DNA of 29,878 nucleotides, taken from positions 1 to 29,878 of the forward strand of contig JAFTUD010000011.1 of NCBI GenBank assembly GCA_017466455.1. Reading direction: 5' to 3'. The position numbers were made by a program, and so were the translations under genes. Position 1 is the first letter of the stretch; every line of letters starts with the position of its first letter. A model generated the notes under the pieces. That model did no database searches. It had not been told where the DNA came from and saw nothing but the letters and a program-made list of their open reading frames with translations. This stretch comes from Clostridia bacterium. Its GTDB lineage: Bacteria > Bacillota_A > Clostridia > Oscillospirales > CAG-272. Positions 16,184 to 22,931 of this stretch are shown here, in pieces.

Positions 16184-16363
16184 TCCACCTATGGTGGAGT
16201 GATATAGACGGCGGTGCCGTCGTGATATAGCCTCGCGTTGCTCGGCGTGATATGCGCACTTTGTGCGCGTGGAACGCCATCGCCTTACGTCGCGCAAGCG
16301 ACATATCACGCGCCGTAAAGCGTTATATCACGTCGTTTTGTCTGACCGCGGCAGACAAACGAC
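16184..16363. repeat. Palindrome array A2 with GTGATAT/ATATCAC linkers
   Basis: This array lies directly upstream of the four-helix-bundle gene. Hairpins include TCCACC/GGTGGA at 16184-16198, GACGGC/GCCGTC at 16207-16221, GCGCAC/GTGCGC at 16254-16268, GTCGC/GCGAC at 16289-16302 and a long terminal stem at 16332-16363 ending in CAGACAAACGAC. Linkers read GTGATAT on the left and ATATCAC on the right of about 16280. The terminal stem corresponds to the end of module X. Confidence 0.82.
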
Positions 16364-16533
16364 ACTCTCGACGGGGTTGTACGAGGGAACATATATTCTT
16401 CACAGTATATATTCACCTCGCGCCGGTGGCGGAGCTAAGCAGTCATTGAAAGAGCGTTTAGCTTCTGCTTCGCAAAAGCTCCACCGAAGGGCTAATGCCC
16501 TTTAGCTTCTAAGCGAGCTTTTCTCCAAGGGCG
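16364..16533. other. Intergenic stretch with short inverted repeats
   Basis: Gene-free DNA between array A2 and the end of the rRNA methyltransferase gene. It holds a degenerate module-X-like start (GACGGGGTTGTACGAGG), a TATATTC-rich patch around 16391-16410 and inverted repeats of the AAGGGC/GCCCTT type around 16483-16545. The last of these overlaps the methyltransferase stop and may act as a weak terminator, although no T run follows. Confidence 0.45.
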
Positions 16534-17826
16534 TTAGCCCTTCTCGTTTGCTTGACGAGTCAAGCAAACAACGCTCTCTATATGGCTTGTTCTTGGAAAC
16601 ATATTGTACGGGGTGACGGGGGAAGAAATATCGTATTTTTTAGTTAGCTTTTTGAGGTCACGGGCGAGGGTGTCGGGGTTACAGGACACATAGACAATTT
16701 TTTCGGGGGATAGGCGAAGGAGTGTTTCAATCATAAGGTCGGAGCAACCCTTTCTCGGTGGGTCAATTATACACGCATCTATGCTTCTATCAAAGTTTTT
16801 AGCGTCGCCCTCAAAAAATTCTATATTTGTGATTTCGTTAAGCTCGGCATTATTTTTGGCGTCCTTTACTGCCTCGGGCTCTATTTCCACGCCGTAGACA
16901 TATGCGCCTGTGCGCTTTGCTACGATGAGTCCTATTGTGCCTGTTCCGCAAAAGAGGTCAGCTATATTTTTGCGCTCGTCAGCGTCTAAGAGGGATATTA
17001 CCCTTTCATACATCAGCTCGGCACAGTCGTGGTTTACCTGATAGAAGGATTTTGGGGAAATGAAAAATTCAAGTCCGCAAAGCTCATCAATTATACCCTC
17101 CTCGCCAAGCACATGCTTGAACTGGCACGCTTCAATTATAAAATCTCTGCCTGCGCAAACGCCTGACAAGACGCTTTCAACTCTTGGAAATTCGCCCCTT
17201 AGCTTTCTTGCGTAGTGCTTTATATCAATTTGCTTTCTGAAGATTGGGCAGACCATAATTCCGCCGTTTTCGCTTGATGCCTTTCTTATGAAAAGCGCGC
17301 GAAGGTATGTAGTATCAAGCTCGCTTACGGTGAATTTTGCGATGTCATCAATGATTTTTTCGTTAAGGGGGCATCTGTTATGCGGTACGACCCTATTTGA
17401 GGCGGATTTTACATAGCCAAGCCTTCCCTTTTCGTTGAAAAGAACGACCTTATTGCGGTATGCCTCGCGCTTTGGACACACGGTACCTTCAACCTCGGCG
17501 CTTATTCCGAATTTTGCAAGGGTTGATTTTACATAGCTACCTTTAATTTCGTTTTCCTTTTCAATGCTTACATTCAAAAAGGCACAGCCGCCGCACTCGC
17601 CAAAGGCGGAGCATTCGGGGGCAATTCTATGAGGAGAGGGGGAGATGATTTTCGTTACATTTGCAACGGCGTAGCTTGAGGTGATTTTTTGAATTTCCAC
17701 CTCTACGATATCTCCGCTTACGGCTCCGCAAACGAAAACCACCATTCCGTCTATACGGCAAACTGCGTTGCCGAAGTTGTTTGTTTCCTCACACTTTAGT
17801 GTATATCTTTGATTTTCTTTTAGCAT
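16534..17826 (-). CDS. rlmD: 23S rRNA (uracil-5-)-methyltransferase, RlmD/TrmA family
   Basis: A SAM-dependent RNA m5U methyltransferase. A TRAM RNA-binding domain occupies about residues 1-60. An iron-sulfur cluster is expected from C72, C78, C81 (CSAFGECGGC) and C152. The Rossmann domain has FCGTGTIGL for SAM, IIDPPRKGC, and YVSCNPDTLARDL with the catalytic cysteine. In Bacillota several paralogues of this family coexist (RlmCD-type), so the exact uracil position is not certain and the symbol is a family-level choice. GGAGG lies 5-6 nt before the ATG. A candidate promoter is at 17907-17935, and the gene is divergent from rlmA. Confidence 0.88.
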   Translation of the reverse strand: MLKENQRYTLKCEETNNFGNAVCRIDGMVVFVCGAVSGDIVEVEIQKITSSYAVANVTKIISPSPHRIAPECSAFGECGGCAFLNVSIEKENEIKGSYVKSTLAKFGISAEVEGTVCPKREAYRNKVVLFNEKGRLGYVKSASNRVVPHNRCPLNEKIIDDIAKFTVSELDTTYLRALFIRKASSENGGIMVCPIFRKQIDIKHYARKLRGEFPRVESVLSGVCAGRDFIIEACQFKHVLGEEGIIDELCGLEFFISPKSFYQVNHDCAELMYERVISLLDADERKNIADLFCGTGTIGLIVAKRTGAYVYGVEIEPEAVKDAKNNAELNEITNIEFFEGDAKNFDRSIDACIIDPPRKGCSDLMIETLLRLSPEKIVYVSCNPDTLARDLKKLTKKYDISSPVTPYNMFPRTSHIESVVCLTRQANEKG

Positions 17827-17906
17827 AATTCCTCCAAAGCTCTTGCTTTAGCTCTCTAAATATTGTAAAATAGTGACAGTATGCAGTTACACTATCTCTA
17901 CTATAT

Positions 17907-17935
17907 ATAATAACACAAATATTTTATAAAATCAA
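17907..17935 (-). promoter_or_regulatory. Candidate promoter of the RlmD-type gene
   Basis: On the minus strand the -35 is TTGATT (17930-17935) and the -10 is TATTAT (17907-17912) with a 17-bp spacer, about 80 nt before the start codon. The region also serves the divergent rlmA gene, for which TATAAT at 17906-17911 is a possible -10 without a convincing -35. Confidence 0.45.
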
Positions 17936-17960
17936 CATAATATTGAACGGTTAGGTGAAT

Positions 17961-18788
17961 ATGGATAAGGAAAATTTGCTTATTTGTCCGATTTGCAAAA
18001 TGGCGCTCAGGCGCGAGGGCAATACACTCCGCTGTGAGAAAAATCACTCATACGATTTTGCGAAGGGCGGATACATAAATTTATTAAATCCCGGTAAGAT
18101 GAACAACGCCCATGCGGGGGACTCAAAGGAGATGATTCGCGCACGGACAAGCTTTTTTGAGTCGGGGTGCTACAAGAGGATACAGGACACGCTTTGCGCG
18201 CTTGTCAGCTCGCTATGTCCTCGGGTAGTTGTTGATGCGGGGTGCGGTGAGGGCTATTACACCTCTGCGCTTGGCAAAGCTCTTGGCACGGGGGCTGTAT
18301 TTGGCTTTGATATGTCAAAGTTCGGATGCGATCACGGCGCAAGATATTGCAAAAATAACGGAATTACGAATACATTCTTCGCCGTTTCCAACATTTTTGA
18401 CATGCCTCTTTGCTCGGGTGTGGCTGATGTGATTGTAAACGCGTTTGCGCCTGTGGCGGATGCGGAGTTTTACCGCGTGCTATCAAGCGGGGGGCATTTA
18501 ATTGTTGTGTCATCGGGGGAAAAGCATCTTGACGGGCTTAAAAATGTGATTTACGACAATGTGTATCTAAATGAGGTTAGCGCCTCGGAATATCAAGGCT
18601 TTGAGCTTATACGCCATGAAAATTTATCATACACTGCTACGGTTTTGGGCAAGGACACGATTTGGTCGCTGTTTCAAATGACGCCGTATTTCCACCGTAC
18701 AAGCCTTAGCGACAAGGCGAAGCTTGAGGGTGTGGACAGGCTTGACACGACTGTTGATGTTGATTTCTGGGTTTACAGGAAGCTGTAA
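17961..18788 (+). CDS. rlmA: 23S rRNA (guanine-N1)-methyltransferase, RlmA family
   Basis: The only plus-strand gene. The N-terminal zinc knuckle is visible as C9, C12, C25 and H29 (LICPICK, then CEKNHSYD), followed by FAKGGYINLL, the conserved RlmA stretch. The SAM-binding domain has VVDAGCGEGYY. The C-terminal part (QMTPYFHRTS) is also typical. It would methylate N1 of a guanine in helix 35 of 23S rRNA (G745 or G748 by subgroup; I cannot tell which). The reading frame opens with a GTG at 17955, but AGGTGA just before the ATG at 17961 makes the ATG more likely. It is divergent from another rRNA methyltransferase gene and convergent with the S26-type peptidase gene across a shared terminator. 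Confidence 0.9.
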   Translation: MDKENLLICPICKMALRREGNTLRCEKNHSYDFAKGGYINLLNPGKMNNAHAGDSKEMIRARTSFFESGCYKRIQDTLCALVSSLCPRVVVDAGCGEGYYTSALGKALGTGAVFGFDMSKFGCDHGARYCKNNGITNTFFAVSNIFDMPLCSGVADVIVNAFAPVADAEFYRVLSSGGHLIVVSSGEKHLDGLKNVIYDNVYLNEVSASEYQGFELIRHENLSYTATVLGKDTIWSLFQMTPYFHRTSLSDKAKLEGVDRLDTTVDVDFWVYRKL

Positions 18789-18804
18789 GGGCTACATTAG
18801 GCAA

Positions 18805-18860
18805 AATAAAAAAGCGGATTAAGAGGTGGGCGACGCTCACTTCTTTTTTCCGCTTTATTT
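18805..18860. terminator. Bidirectional terminator between convergent genes
   Basis: A long stem with outer arms AAAGCGG (18811-18817) and CCGCTTT (18850-18856) and an imperfect inner stem, with A/T runs on both sides. It ends rlmA on the plus strand and the S26-type peptidase gene on the minus strand; the peptidase stop codon overlaps one arm. Confidence 0.8.
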
Positions 18861-19307
18861 GAATATTTTGTGCTTTATTTTGCTGAGAATTGCACGAATT
18901 TTGCGCTTTCTACGCACACGGGGTAGGGTTTTTAGGTATTTTTGGTAGTCCTTATTATCAAGGGTGATTTTGGTATTTCCTCGGTAGAAGCACGAGAGCT
19001 TAGCAAGGGCGTGCGCCCTTGTAATTCCGTATTCAAGCTCAAATTGGTTATCTCCGCACATTACAAGCTCCTCGCCCTTTATCTTGACGAGCCGGTGGAG
19101 AACGAAGCTACCGTCATCACGCTTATACAAAATAACATCATTTACAGCCACATCACCGAGCGCGGAAAGGACAACGGAGTCCTCTCCCTGCCTTAGCATG
19201 GGAAGCATGCTTGTCCCTCTTGGGTACAGGCGAAATTCTCCGCCTGTGGCAATAACCTCCTCAATAATCGGATAGATGGTCTCTAAATCCATTGAGATCT
19301 TATTCAT
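18855..19307 (-). CDS. S24/S26-type signal-peptidase-like protease without membrane anchor
   Basis: A 150-residue serine protease-like protein. GTSMLPML holds the expected nucleophile Ser33. The next conserved box reads YKRDDGSFVLHRLV with His71 instead of an obvious catalytic lysine, followed by MCGDNQ, the GDN box. The Ser/His arrangement resembles the SipW (S26B) branch. Signal peptidases normally carry an N-terminal membrane helix; none is visible here, and the C-terminus is strongly basic (RVRRKRKIRAILSKIKHK). It may therefore act in the cytoplasm or at the membrane surface, for example as a leader peptidase. It starts 3 nt after the PqqD-like gene stop, with only a weak ribosome site, which suggests coupling within the kinase-PqqD-protease operon. 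Confidence 0.82.
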   Translation of the reverse strand: MNKISMDLETIYPIIEEVIATGGEFRLYPRGTSMLPMLRQGEDSVVLSALGDVAVNDVILYKRDDGSFVLHRLVKIKGEELVMCGDNQFELEYGITRAHALAKLSCFYRGNTKITLDNKDYQKYLKTLPRVRRKRKIRAILSKIKHKIFK

Positions 19308-19310
19308 AGC

Positions 19311-19580
19311 TTACTCTAATACGCCTGCACCCTCAAGCTTCTTTATGAAAGCATCTACATCGGCTCTTACAACGCTCTCGTCAACATCGCCCTCAAATGC
19401 TTCAAGAACCTTTTTTACGATTTCGTCGGCGGTCGTGTCGACCTCAAGGCATTGCCACATAAATTTTGCGCTTTCATTCATTGTGATTAGCGCATGGAAG
19501 CTCTTGCTAAGCTCGCCTGTTGCGACTACCATAGTCTTTCCTGCCACATCTCTTAGGATAAATCCACTTTTAACCTTCAT
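19311..19580 (-). CDS. PqqD-like peptide-binding protein (RiPP recognition element)
   Basis: An 89-residue protein with the PqqD/RRE plan: a beta-rich N-terminal part (SGFILRDVAGKTMVVATGE), then NESAKFMWQCLE, then a helical C-terminus (TADEIVKKVLEAF, VDAFIKKLEGAGVLE). Such proteins bind leader peptides and hand them to modifying enzymes. The full frame extends upstream, but AGGA six bases before the ATG at 19580 and the fit to family length favour the short version. It starts 13 nt after the kinase stop and is followed 3 nt later by the protease gene. This arrangement is expected of a peptide-maturation operon, but no radical SAM, cyclase, dehydratase or transporter gene is in the window. Confidence 0.88.
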   Translation of the reverse strand: MKVKSGFILRDVAGKTMVVATGELSKSFHALITMNESAKFMWQCLEVDTTADEIVKKVLEAFEGDVDESVVRADVDAFIKKLEGAGVLE

Positions 19581-19593
19581 TTTTGTTCCTCTC

Positions 19594-20295
19594 TTATTTT
19601 GACATTGTATTATACGCAAGGATTGCGCTTTCTTCCGAAATATTGCACTTTAACAGCCACAGGGGTGTGCCATTTAACATTCTATCAACGATTTCAAGAG
19701 TCTTTATTGCCCCCTGCGCATCGCTTGGCATCAGAATTTGCCTTAGCAGTCTTGATGAGGAATCAGAGGCACTGATTCGCTCTATGCTATTTTTCGCGCC
19801 ACGCTCAAGAAAGCATATTGCCTTGAGCCTTGCTCTTGTGTTTTTATTCCAGCCCTCTTTTCCGCACCATGGCGTGCCATAGGCGTACAAATCTCCGTCT
19901 ATGTATCTGAAAATCGGCTTATCGCCATTTACTATATGCACCCTTTCGCCAAGCGCCTTGCGCCATAGGGCTATATGTGTGCTTTTTCCTGTGCCACTAC
20001 GGGCAAGGAATGCGTAGGCATTGCCATCAACCTCAATTACCGCGCTATGCACCAAAATTGCGTCGCTTTTGACAATTTGAAGGCAAATGTTACGGTAAAT
20101 ACAAAGGCTTTCTATATATCCGTCGGGGAACGGGTACGCTGAGCTTTGCTTTTCCGCCTCCATTTCCTCGCTTGTGCAGGATACGGTAAGGTCTACATTT
20201 TCCTCATCGGTTAAGTAGGCACTGCATTGCTTTTCTATAAAATCGTATTTATTATCAATTTCTATAACGAAATCGGCGATTTTTATTCTTATCAT
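19594..20295 (-). CDS. HPr-kinase-like P-loop protein
   Basis: A 233-residue protein resembling the C-terminal domain of HPr kinase/phosphorylase and the related kinases of lasso-peptide clusters. FLARSGTGKSTHIAL gives a P-loop at residues 98-106 with Lys104. VHIVNGDKPIFR follows as the second nucleotide-site element, and GTPWCGKEGWN is a further block conserved in this subgroup. True HPr kinase has an extra N-terminal domain that is absent here, so a general HPr kinase role is unlikely. GAGGG five bases before the ATG at 20295 fixes the start; the TTG at 20310 is less likely. It heads the three-gene kinase-PqqD-protease operon and follows the small lipoprotein gene across a hairpin. Confidence 0.85.
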   Translation of the reverse strand: MIRIKIADFVIEIDNKYDFIEKQCSAYLTDEENVDLTVSCTSEEMEAEKQSSAYPFPDGYIESLCIYRNICLQIVKSDAILVHSAVIEVDGNAYAFLARSGTGKSTHIALWRKALGERVHIVNGDKPIFRYIDGDLYAYGTPWCGKEGWNKNTRARLKAICFLERGAKNSIERISASDSSSRLLRQILMPSDAQGAIKTLEIVDRMLNGTPLWLLKCNISEESAILAYNTMSK

Positions 20296-20315
20296 AGCTT
20301 CCCTCAACAATAAAT

Positions 20316-20335
20316 AATGCGGTTTTCACCGCATT
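20316..20335 (-). terminator. Hairpin between lipoprotein and kinase genes, possible attenuator
   Basis: Arms AATGCGGT and ACCGCATT (8 bp, loop TTTC) lie 3 nt after the lipoprotein stop codon. On the minus strand it is followed only by a broken T-rich stretch, so leaky termination with partial read-through into the kinase operon is more likely than a full stop. Confidence 0.55.
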
Positions 20336-20338
20336 ACC

Positions 20339-20611
20339 TTATTTTTTAATATAGTCCGGCGGATATGCAGGTGTGTAGCCCTCTCCAAGCTCGGTATTCA
20401 TGTTTGCACCCTCTCTAAAGGTGTCCTCCTCGGTTGACTCTGATTCGGTTGAATCCGATTCAGTCGAGGCTCCACTCTCTGTATCGGTGACGGTTTCGCT
20501 TTGCGATTCGCTTTGGCTCGATGAGGTTTCATCATCGTCATCACACGCAACAAAGGCAAAAACCATAAGAAGCGTAAGAATAAGGCATATTACCTTTCTA
20601 AAATTAGCCAT
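20339..20611 (-). CDS. Small acidic Ser/Thr-rich lipoprotein, possible substrate of the adjacent cluster
   Basis: A 90-residue precursor. A hydrophobic signal ends in VFAFVAC with lipidated Cys23, followed by DDDD and then about 40 residues made almost only of Ser, Thr, Glu and Asp with a few Gln, Val, Gly and Ala. The C-terminal 25 residues are different (FREGANMNTELGEGYTPAYPPDYIKK): Pro/Tyr/Gly-rich with no cysteines. TAGGAGG precedes the ATG. The gene has its own promoter about 210 bp upstream and a hairpin between it and the kinase gene. Two readings are possible: an ordinary surface lipoprotein with a flexible linker, or the substrate of the kinase/PqqD/protease genes. The lipobox favours the first, the gene order the second. 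Confidence 0.75.
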   Translation of the reverse strand: MANFRKVICLILTLLMVFAFVACDDDDETSSSQSESQSETVTDTESGASTESDSTESESTEEDTFREGANMNTELGEGYTPAYPPDYIKK

Positions 20612-20648
20612 GGGGTGTCCTCCTATCTCTTGGCTATGTCACAATAAA

Positions 20649-20784
20649 GAGTTGATAAGCAACGCGGTTTTGACGAGGAAAGAACAAAGAAAGACAAGGC
20701 GGAGCGAGGGCGCATACCGTTTATGGTCTGTAACCGAGCGAGAACGCAGTATTTCAAAGTTATTTTCCGTCAAAAAATCAACTC
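20649..20784. repeat. 136-bp element with nested inverted ends in the lipoprotein leader
   Basis: Outer arms GAGTTGAT (20649-20656) and ATCAACTC (20777-20784) and inner arms TTTTGACG (20668-20675) and CGTCAAAA (20768-20775) bracket about 90 bases. The element lies entirely between the promoter at 20818-20846 and the lipoprotein start, so it would be transcribed as 5' leader. It could be a structured RNA or a miniature palindromic element. I recognise no known riboswitch. It accounts for most of the gap 20612-20944. Confidence 0.6.
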
Positions 20785-20817
20785 GTGTTGGGGCAGAGCC
20801 TAACTCTTAATAAATAT

Positions 20818-20846
20818 AGTTTATCATAATTATGTTAATTTGTCAA
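20818..20846 (-). promoter_or_regulatory. Promoter upstream of the small acidic lipoprotein gene
   Basis: TTGACA (20841-20846) and TAAACT (20818-20823) on the minus strand, with a 17-bp spacer. Transcription would start near 20811 and give a leader of about 200 nt before the lipoprotein ATG at 20611. Confidence 0.7.
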
Positions 20847-20904
20847 TACTAATATTTTAAATTGATTATATAAGCACCGCAACAAACTTTTCATTTTACA
20901 AAAA

Positions 20905-20936
20905 TCAAAAAGGAAGTATTTAAACTTCCTTTTTGT
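20905..20936. terminator. Terminator of the leucine-rich-repeat protein gene
   Basis: Arms AAAAAGGAAGT (20907-20917) and ACTTCCTTTTT (20924-20934) with a 6-nt loop, 8 nt after the stop codon. A T-rich tail follows on the minus strand. Confidence 0.85.
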
Positions 20937-20944
20937 GTTTGAAA

Positions 20945-22828
20945 TTAGTCTTCTTTTGAAGTTGTGGGTTGAAGTGCTACAACTTGTGCAAGAGTTACGC
21001 TCTTGAAGCTCTCGCCACTTATCGTTACATCGTCTCCTGTTGAGGATTGGATATAGGTTACTGTATCGCCCTCAATTACATATGCGCAGATTACAAGGTC
21101 AAGGTCCATGCCTGTTTTTGTGCCGAAGTTGATTGAGCAATCAAAGCTTGCGTATTGCTTATCCATTTCAACCTGAAGGGCTTTATCGGAGTTTACCTTA
21201 TTATTTTCATCAAGGAATGTCTTTTCTCCAAAGGAGTTTGCGTTGGCGATTATAATACCGTATTCAAGTGTGCCGATCAGTCTTTCGTAAAGCGCGAGTG
21301 AGGTAGGATTTACCTCATATCCGCCGTTGATTGCGTTTTTATCAGTATTTGTTGAGTAGCCCTTTGCTACGAATACAGGCTTAACTGTTTCTTCGGTTTT
21401 TACGCTACAACCATCGTTTTTACAGCCTACACAGTAAACACCGTCGGCGGTTATGCCGTTTGCGAAGGTGAGTGTTTCACCGTTGTTATGGCTTTCATTT
21501 TTGGTGTTTGTAAGACCGCAACCGTTTTGGCATGCGTCAGCGGTTGTGCAGTCGGTATCGCAGTCATGTGCGCCCTTACGGAATGCGTCGCAGGAATTGT
21601 AATTATAGATTACATAGTCAGCATCTGAATATGCGTTTGGATCAAGGGCGATAGCCGTTAGATAATCCTCATAGGAAACGGTGGTTGCTTTTAGGAAGTT
21701 ATCATTACCATCAGTATATGCTGTTGTGCCCTCGCCTCTAAAGTTTTCTCTTGCTATGTTAAACTGTTCAAGCGTTCCGCAATAGAAGAACTTAACATTC
21801 CCTCCACCGTTAAAGGCATAAGAAACTCTATATGCGGTTTCGGGCTTTGTTGCATAGAAGGTAACGGGGAGATAGTATTCCTTTATGGTTGCAGAGCTGT
21901 ATGTAAAGGACTGGTGGTCGTTTCTTATGCTTCCGTTTGAGTTAAGGTTTACAAAGTGTGTAAATGTTTCGGGAAGTCTGACAATTTCAAGACCGCTTGT
22001 GTAGCTGAGGGCATTATTGTTAATGGTTACCATTGATGCGGGAAGCTGAATTTCCTTTATCTTTGCTCCCTTAAATGCGCCACCTTGGATTTCTTTAAGA
22101 TTAGAGCCCTCATCAAAGGTAAGCTGCTCAAGATATCCGCAGTTGAAGAATGCTCTACCGTTACCATCGCTACCACTGGAGCAAATTGTTACAACCGATG
22201 CAGGGATATTTACTTTTCTGAGCGATTTGCAGTTGTGGAATGATAGGTGGCTAAGCTCGGTAAAGGTAGAATTTTTATCAAATTCAACCTCCAAAGCCTT
22301 TGTTGCTTGGACAAGGCGAGTTGTGTCGGTCAATGTATTTGGGCAACGAAGGAACAAAATCTCAAGCTTGTCGGGAGTGTAGTCAACACCAGCCTGGAAG
22401 TTTACAGCGCTATAGTTTGAAAATGCGGTGATGCCCATATCGTTTGGCATATTCATACTAACTACATTTTCCTTGGTAGGAACGGGATAGCCCTCTACCT
22501 TAAAATCGGCTTCCTTAATAAACCTAAAATATCCGCCGCCGTGGTTGGTATATGCGGGGTCGGTGGAAACGAAGCTTTTTACCGTCTTTACATTGTTGGT
22601 TGTATCGGTTGCGATAACATACCATGTAAGCGGGTTATTATCCTCGTCCCACATTGGGAATTTACCCTCATACTCTGTTACAATTTTTGTCGTGTCATCA
22701 ATTGTAAGGGTTAGGTAAACTGTGCCTGCCTCATCCTTATAGGTCCATTCTGCTGCGCTTGCACTTACTGCAAAAATTGCAACGAACAACGCGACAAAGA
22801 GCATAAGCATTAGAAATCTCTTTTTCAT
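20945..22828 (-). CDS. Secreted leucine-rich-repeat (BspA-like) protein with a cysteine-rich segment
   Basis: A 627-residue surface or secreted protein. The signal peptide is MKKRF plus a long hydrophobic stretch ending in AVSASA-AEW. After an N-terminal beta region, residues of about 140-340 carry BspA-type (LRR_5) repeats such as LSFHNCKSLRKVNIPASV, FFNCGYLEQLTF, GGAFKGAKIKEIQLPASM and SGLEIVRLPETF. A Cys-rich segment at about 411-480 (CDAFRKGAHDCDTDC, CQNGCG, CVGCKNDGC) has the spacing of a metal- or disulfide-stabilised module. The C-terminal 130 residues form a further beta domain without a sortase motif or anchor. AAGGAGA precedes the ATG. It is a monocistron with a strong promoter and its own terminator. 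Such proteins are usually adhesins or binding proteins; the ligand is unknown. Confidence 0.85.
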   Translation of the reverse strand: MKKRFLMLMLFVALFVAIFAVSASAAEWTYKDEAGTVYLTLTIDDTTKIVTEYEGKFPMWDEDNNPLTWYVIATDTTNNVKTVKSFVSTDPAYTNHGGGYFRFIKEADFKVEGYPVPTKENVVSMNMPNDMGITAFSNYSAVNFQAGVDYTPDKLEILFLRCPNTLTDTTRLVQATKALEVEFDKNSTFTELSHLSFHNCKSLRKVNIPASVVTICSSGSDGNGRAFFNCGYLEQLTFDEGSNLKEIQGGAFKGAKIKEIQLPASMVTINNNALSYTSGLEIVRLPETFTHFVNLNSNGSIRNDHQSFTYSSATIKEYYLPVTFYATKPETAYRVSYAFNGGGNVKFFYCGTLEQFNIARENFRGEGTTAYTDGNDNFLKATTVSYEDYLTAIALDPNAYSDADYVIYNYNSCDAFRKGAHDCDTDCTTADACQNGCGLTNTKNESHNNGETLTFANGITADGVYCVGCKNDGCSVKTEETVKPVFVAKGYSTNTDKNAINGGYEVNPTSLALYERLIGTLEYGIIIANANSFGEKTFLDENNKVNSDKALQVEMDKQYASFDCSINFGTKTGMDLDLVICAYVIEGDTVTYIQSSTGDDVTISGESFKSVTLAQVVALQPTTSKED

Positions 22829-22883
22829 ATTTTTCTCCTTTGTGAAATACAGCCCTCGCGAGCATGAAATTTTATACGCTCTT

Positions 22884-22913
22884 ATTATAACATATATTGG
22901 AATTATTTGTCAA
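22884..22913 (-). promoter_or_regulatory. Promoter of the leucine-rich-repeat protein gene
   Basis: On the minus strand TTGACA (22908-22913) and TATAAT (22884-22889), both consensus, with an 18-bp spacer, about 55 bp before the start codon. A run of ten G on the same strand (22932-22941) begins about 19 bp upstream of the -35. Confidence 0.85.
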
Positions 22914-22931
22914 TATGCACAATTTACAAAT

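Noticed and set aside
16169..16309. N-terminal extension of the four-helix-bundle protein
   Set aside because: It would translate the palindrome array; the ATG at 16168 has a perfect ribosome site and gives the usual family length.
11920..16363. Arrays A1-A3 as CRISPR arrays
   Set aside because: The constant part is only 7-8 nt, the variable parts are themselves palindromes of about 13-17 nt, and no cas gene is present.
19594..20295. Bona fide HPr kinase/phosphorylase of carbon catabolite control
   Set aside because: The N-terminal domain is missing and the operon context is PqqD plus protease rather than lgt or phosphotransferase genes.
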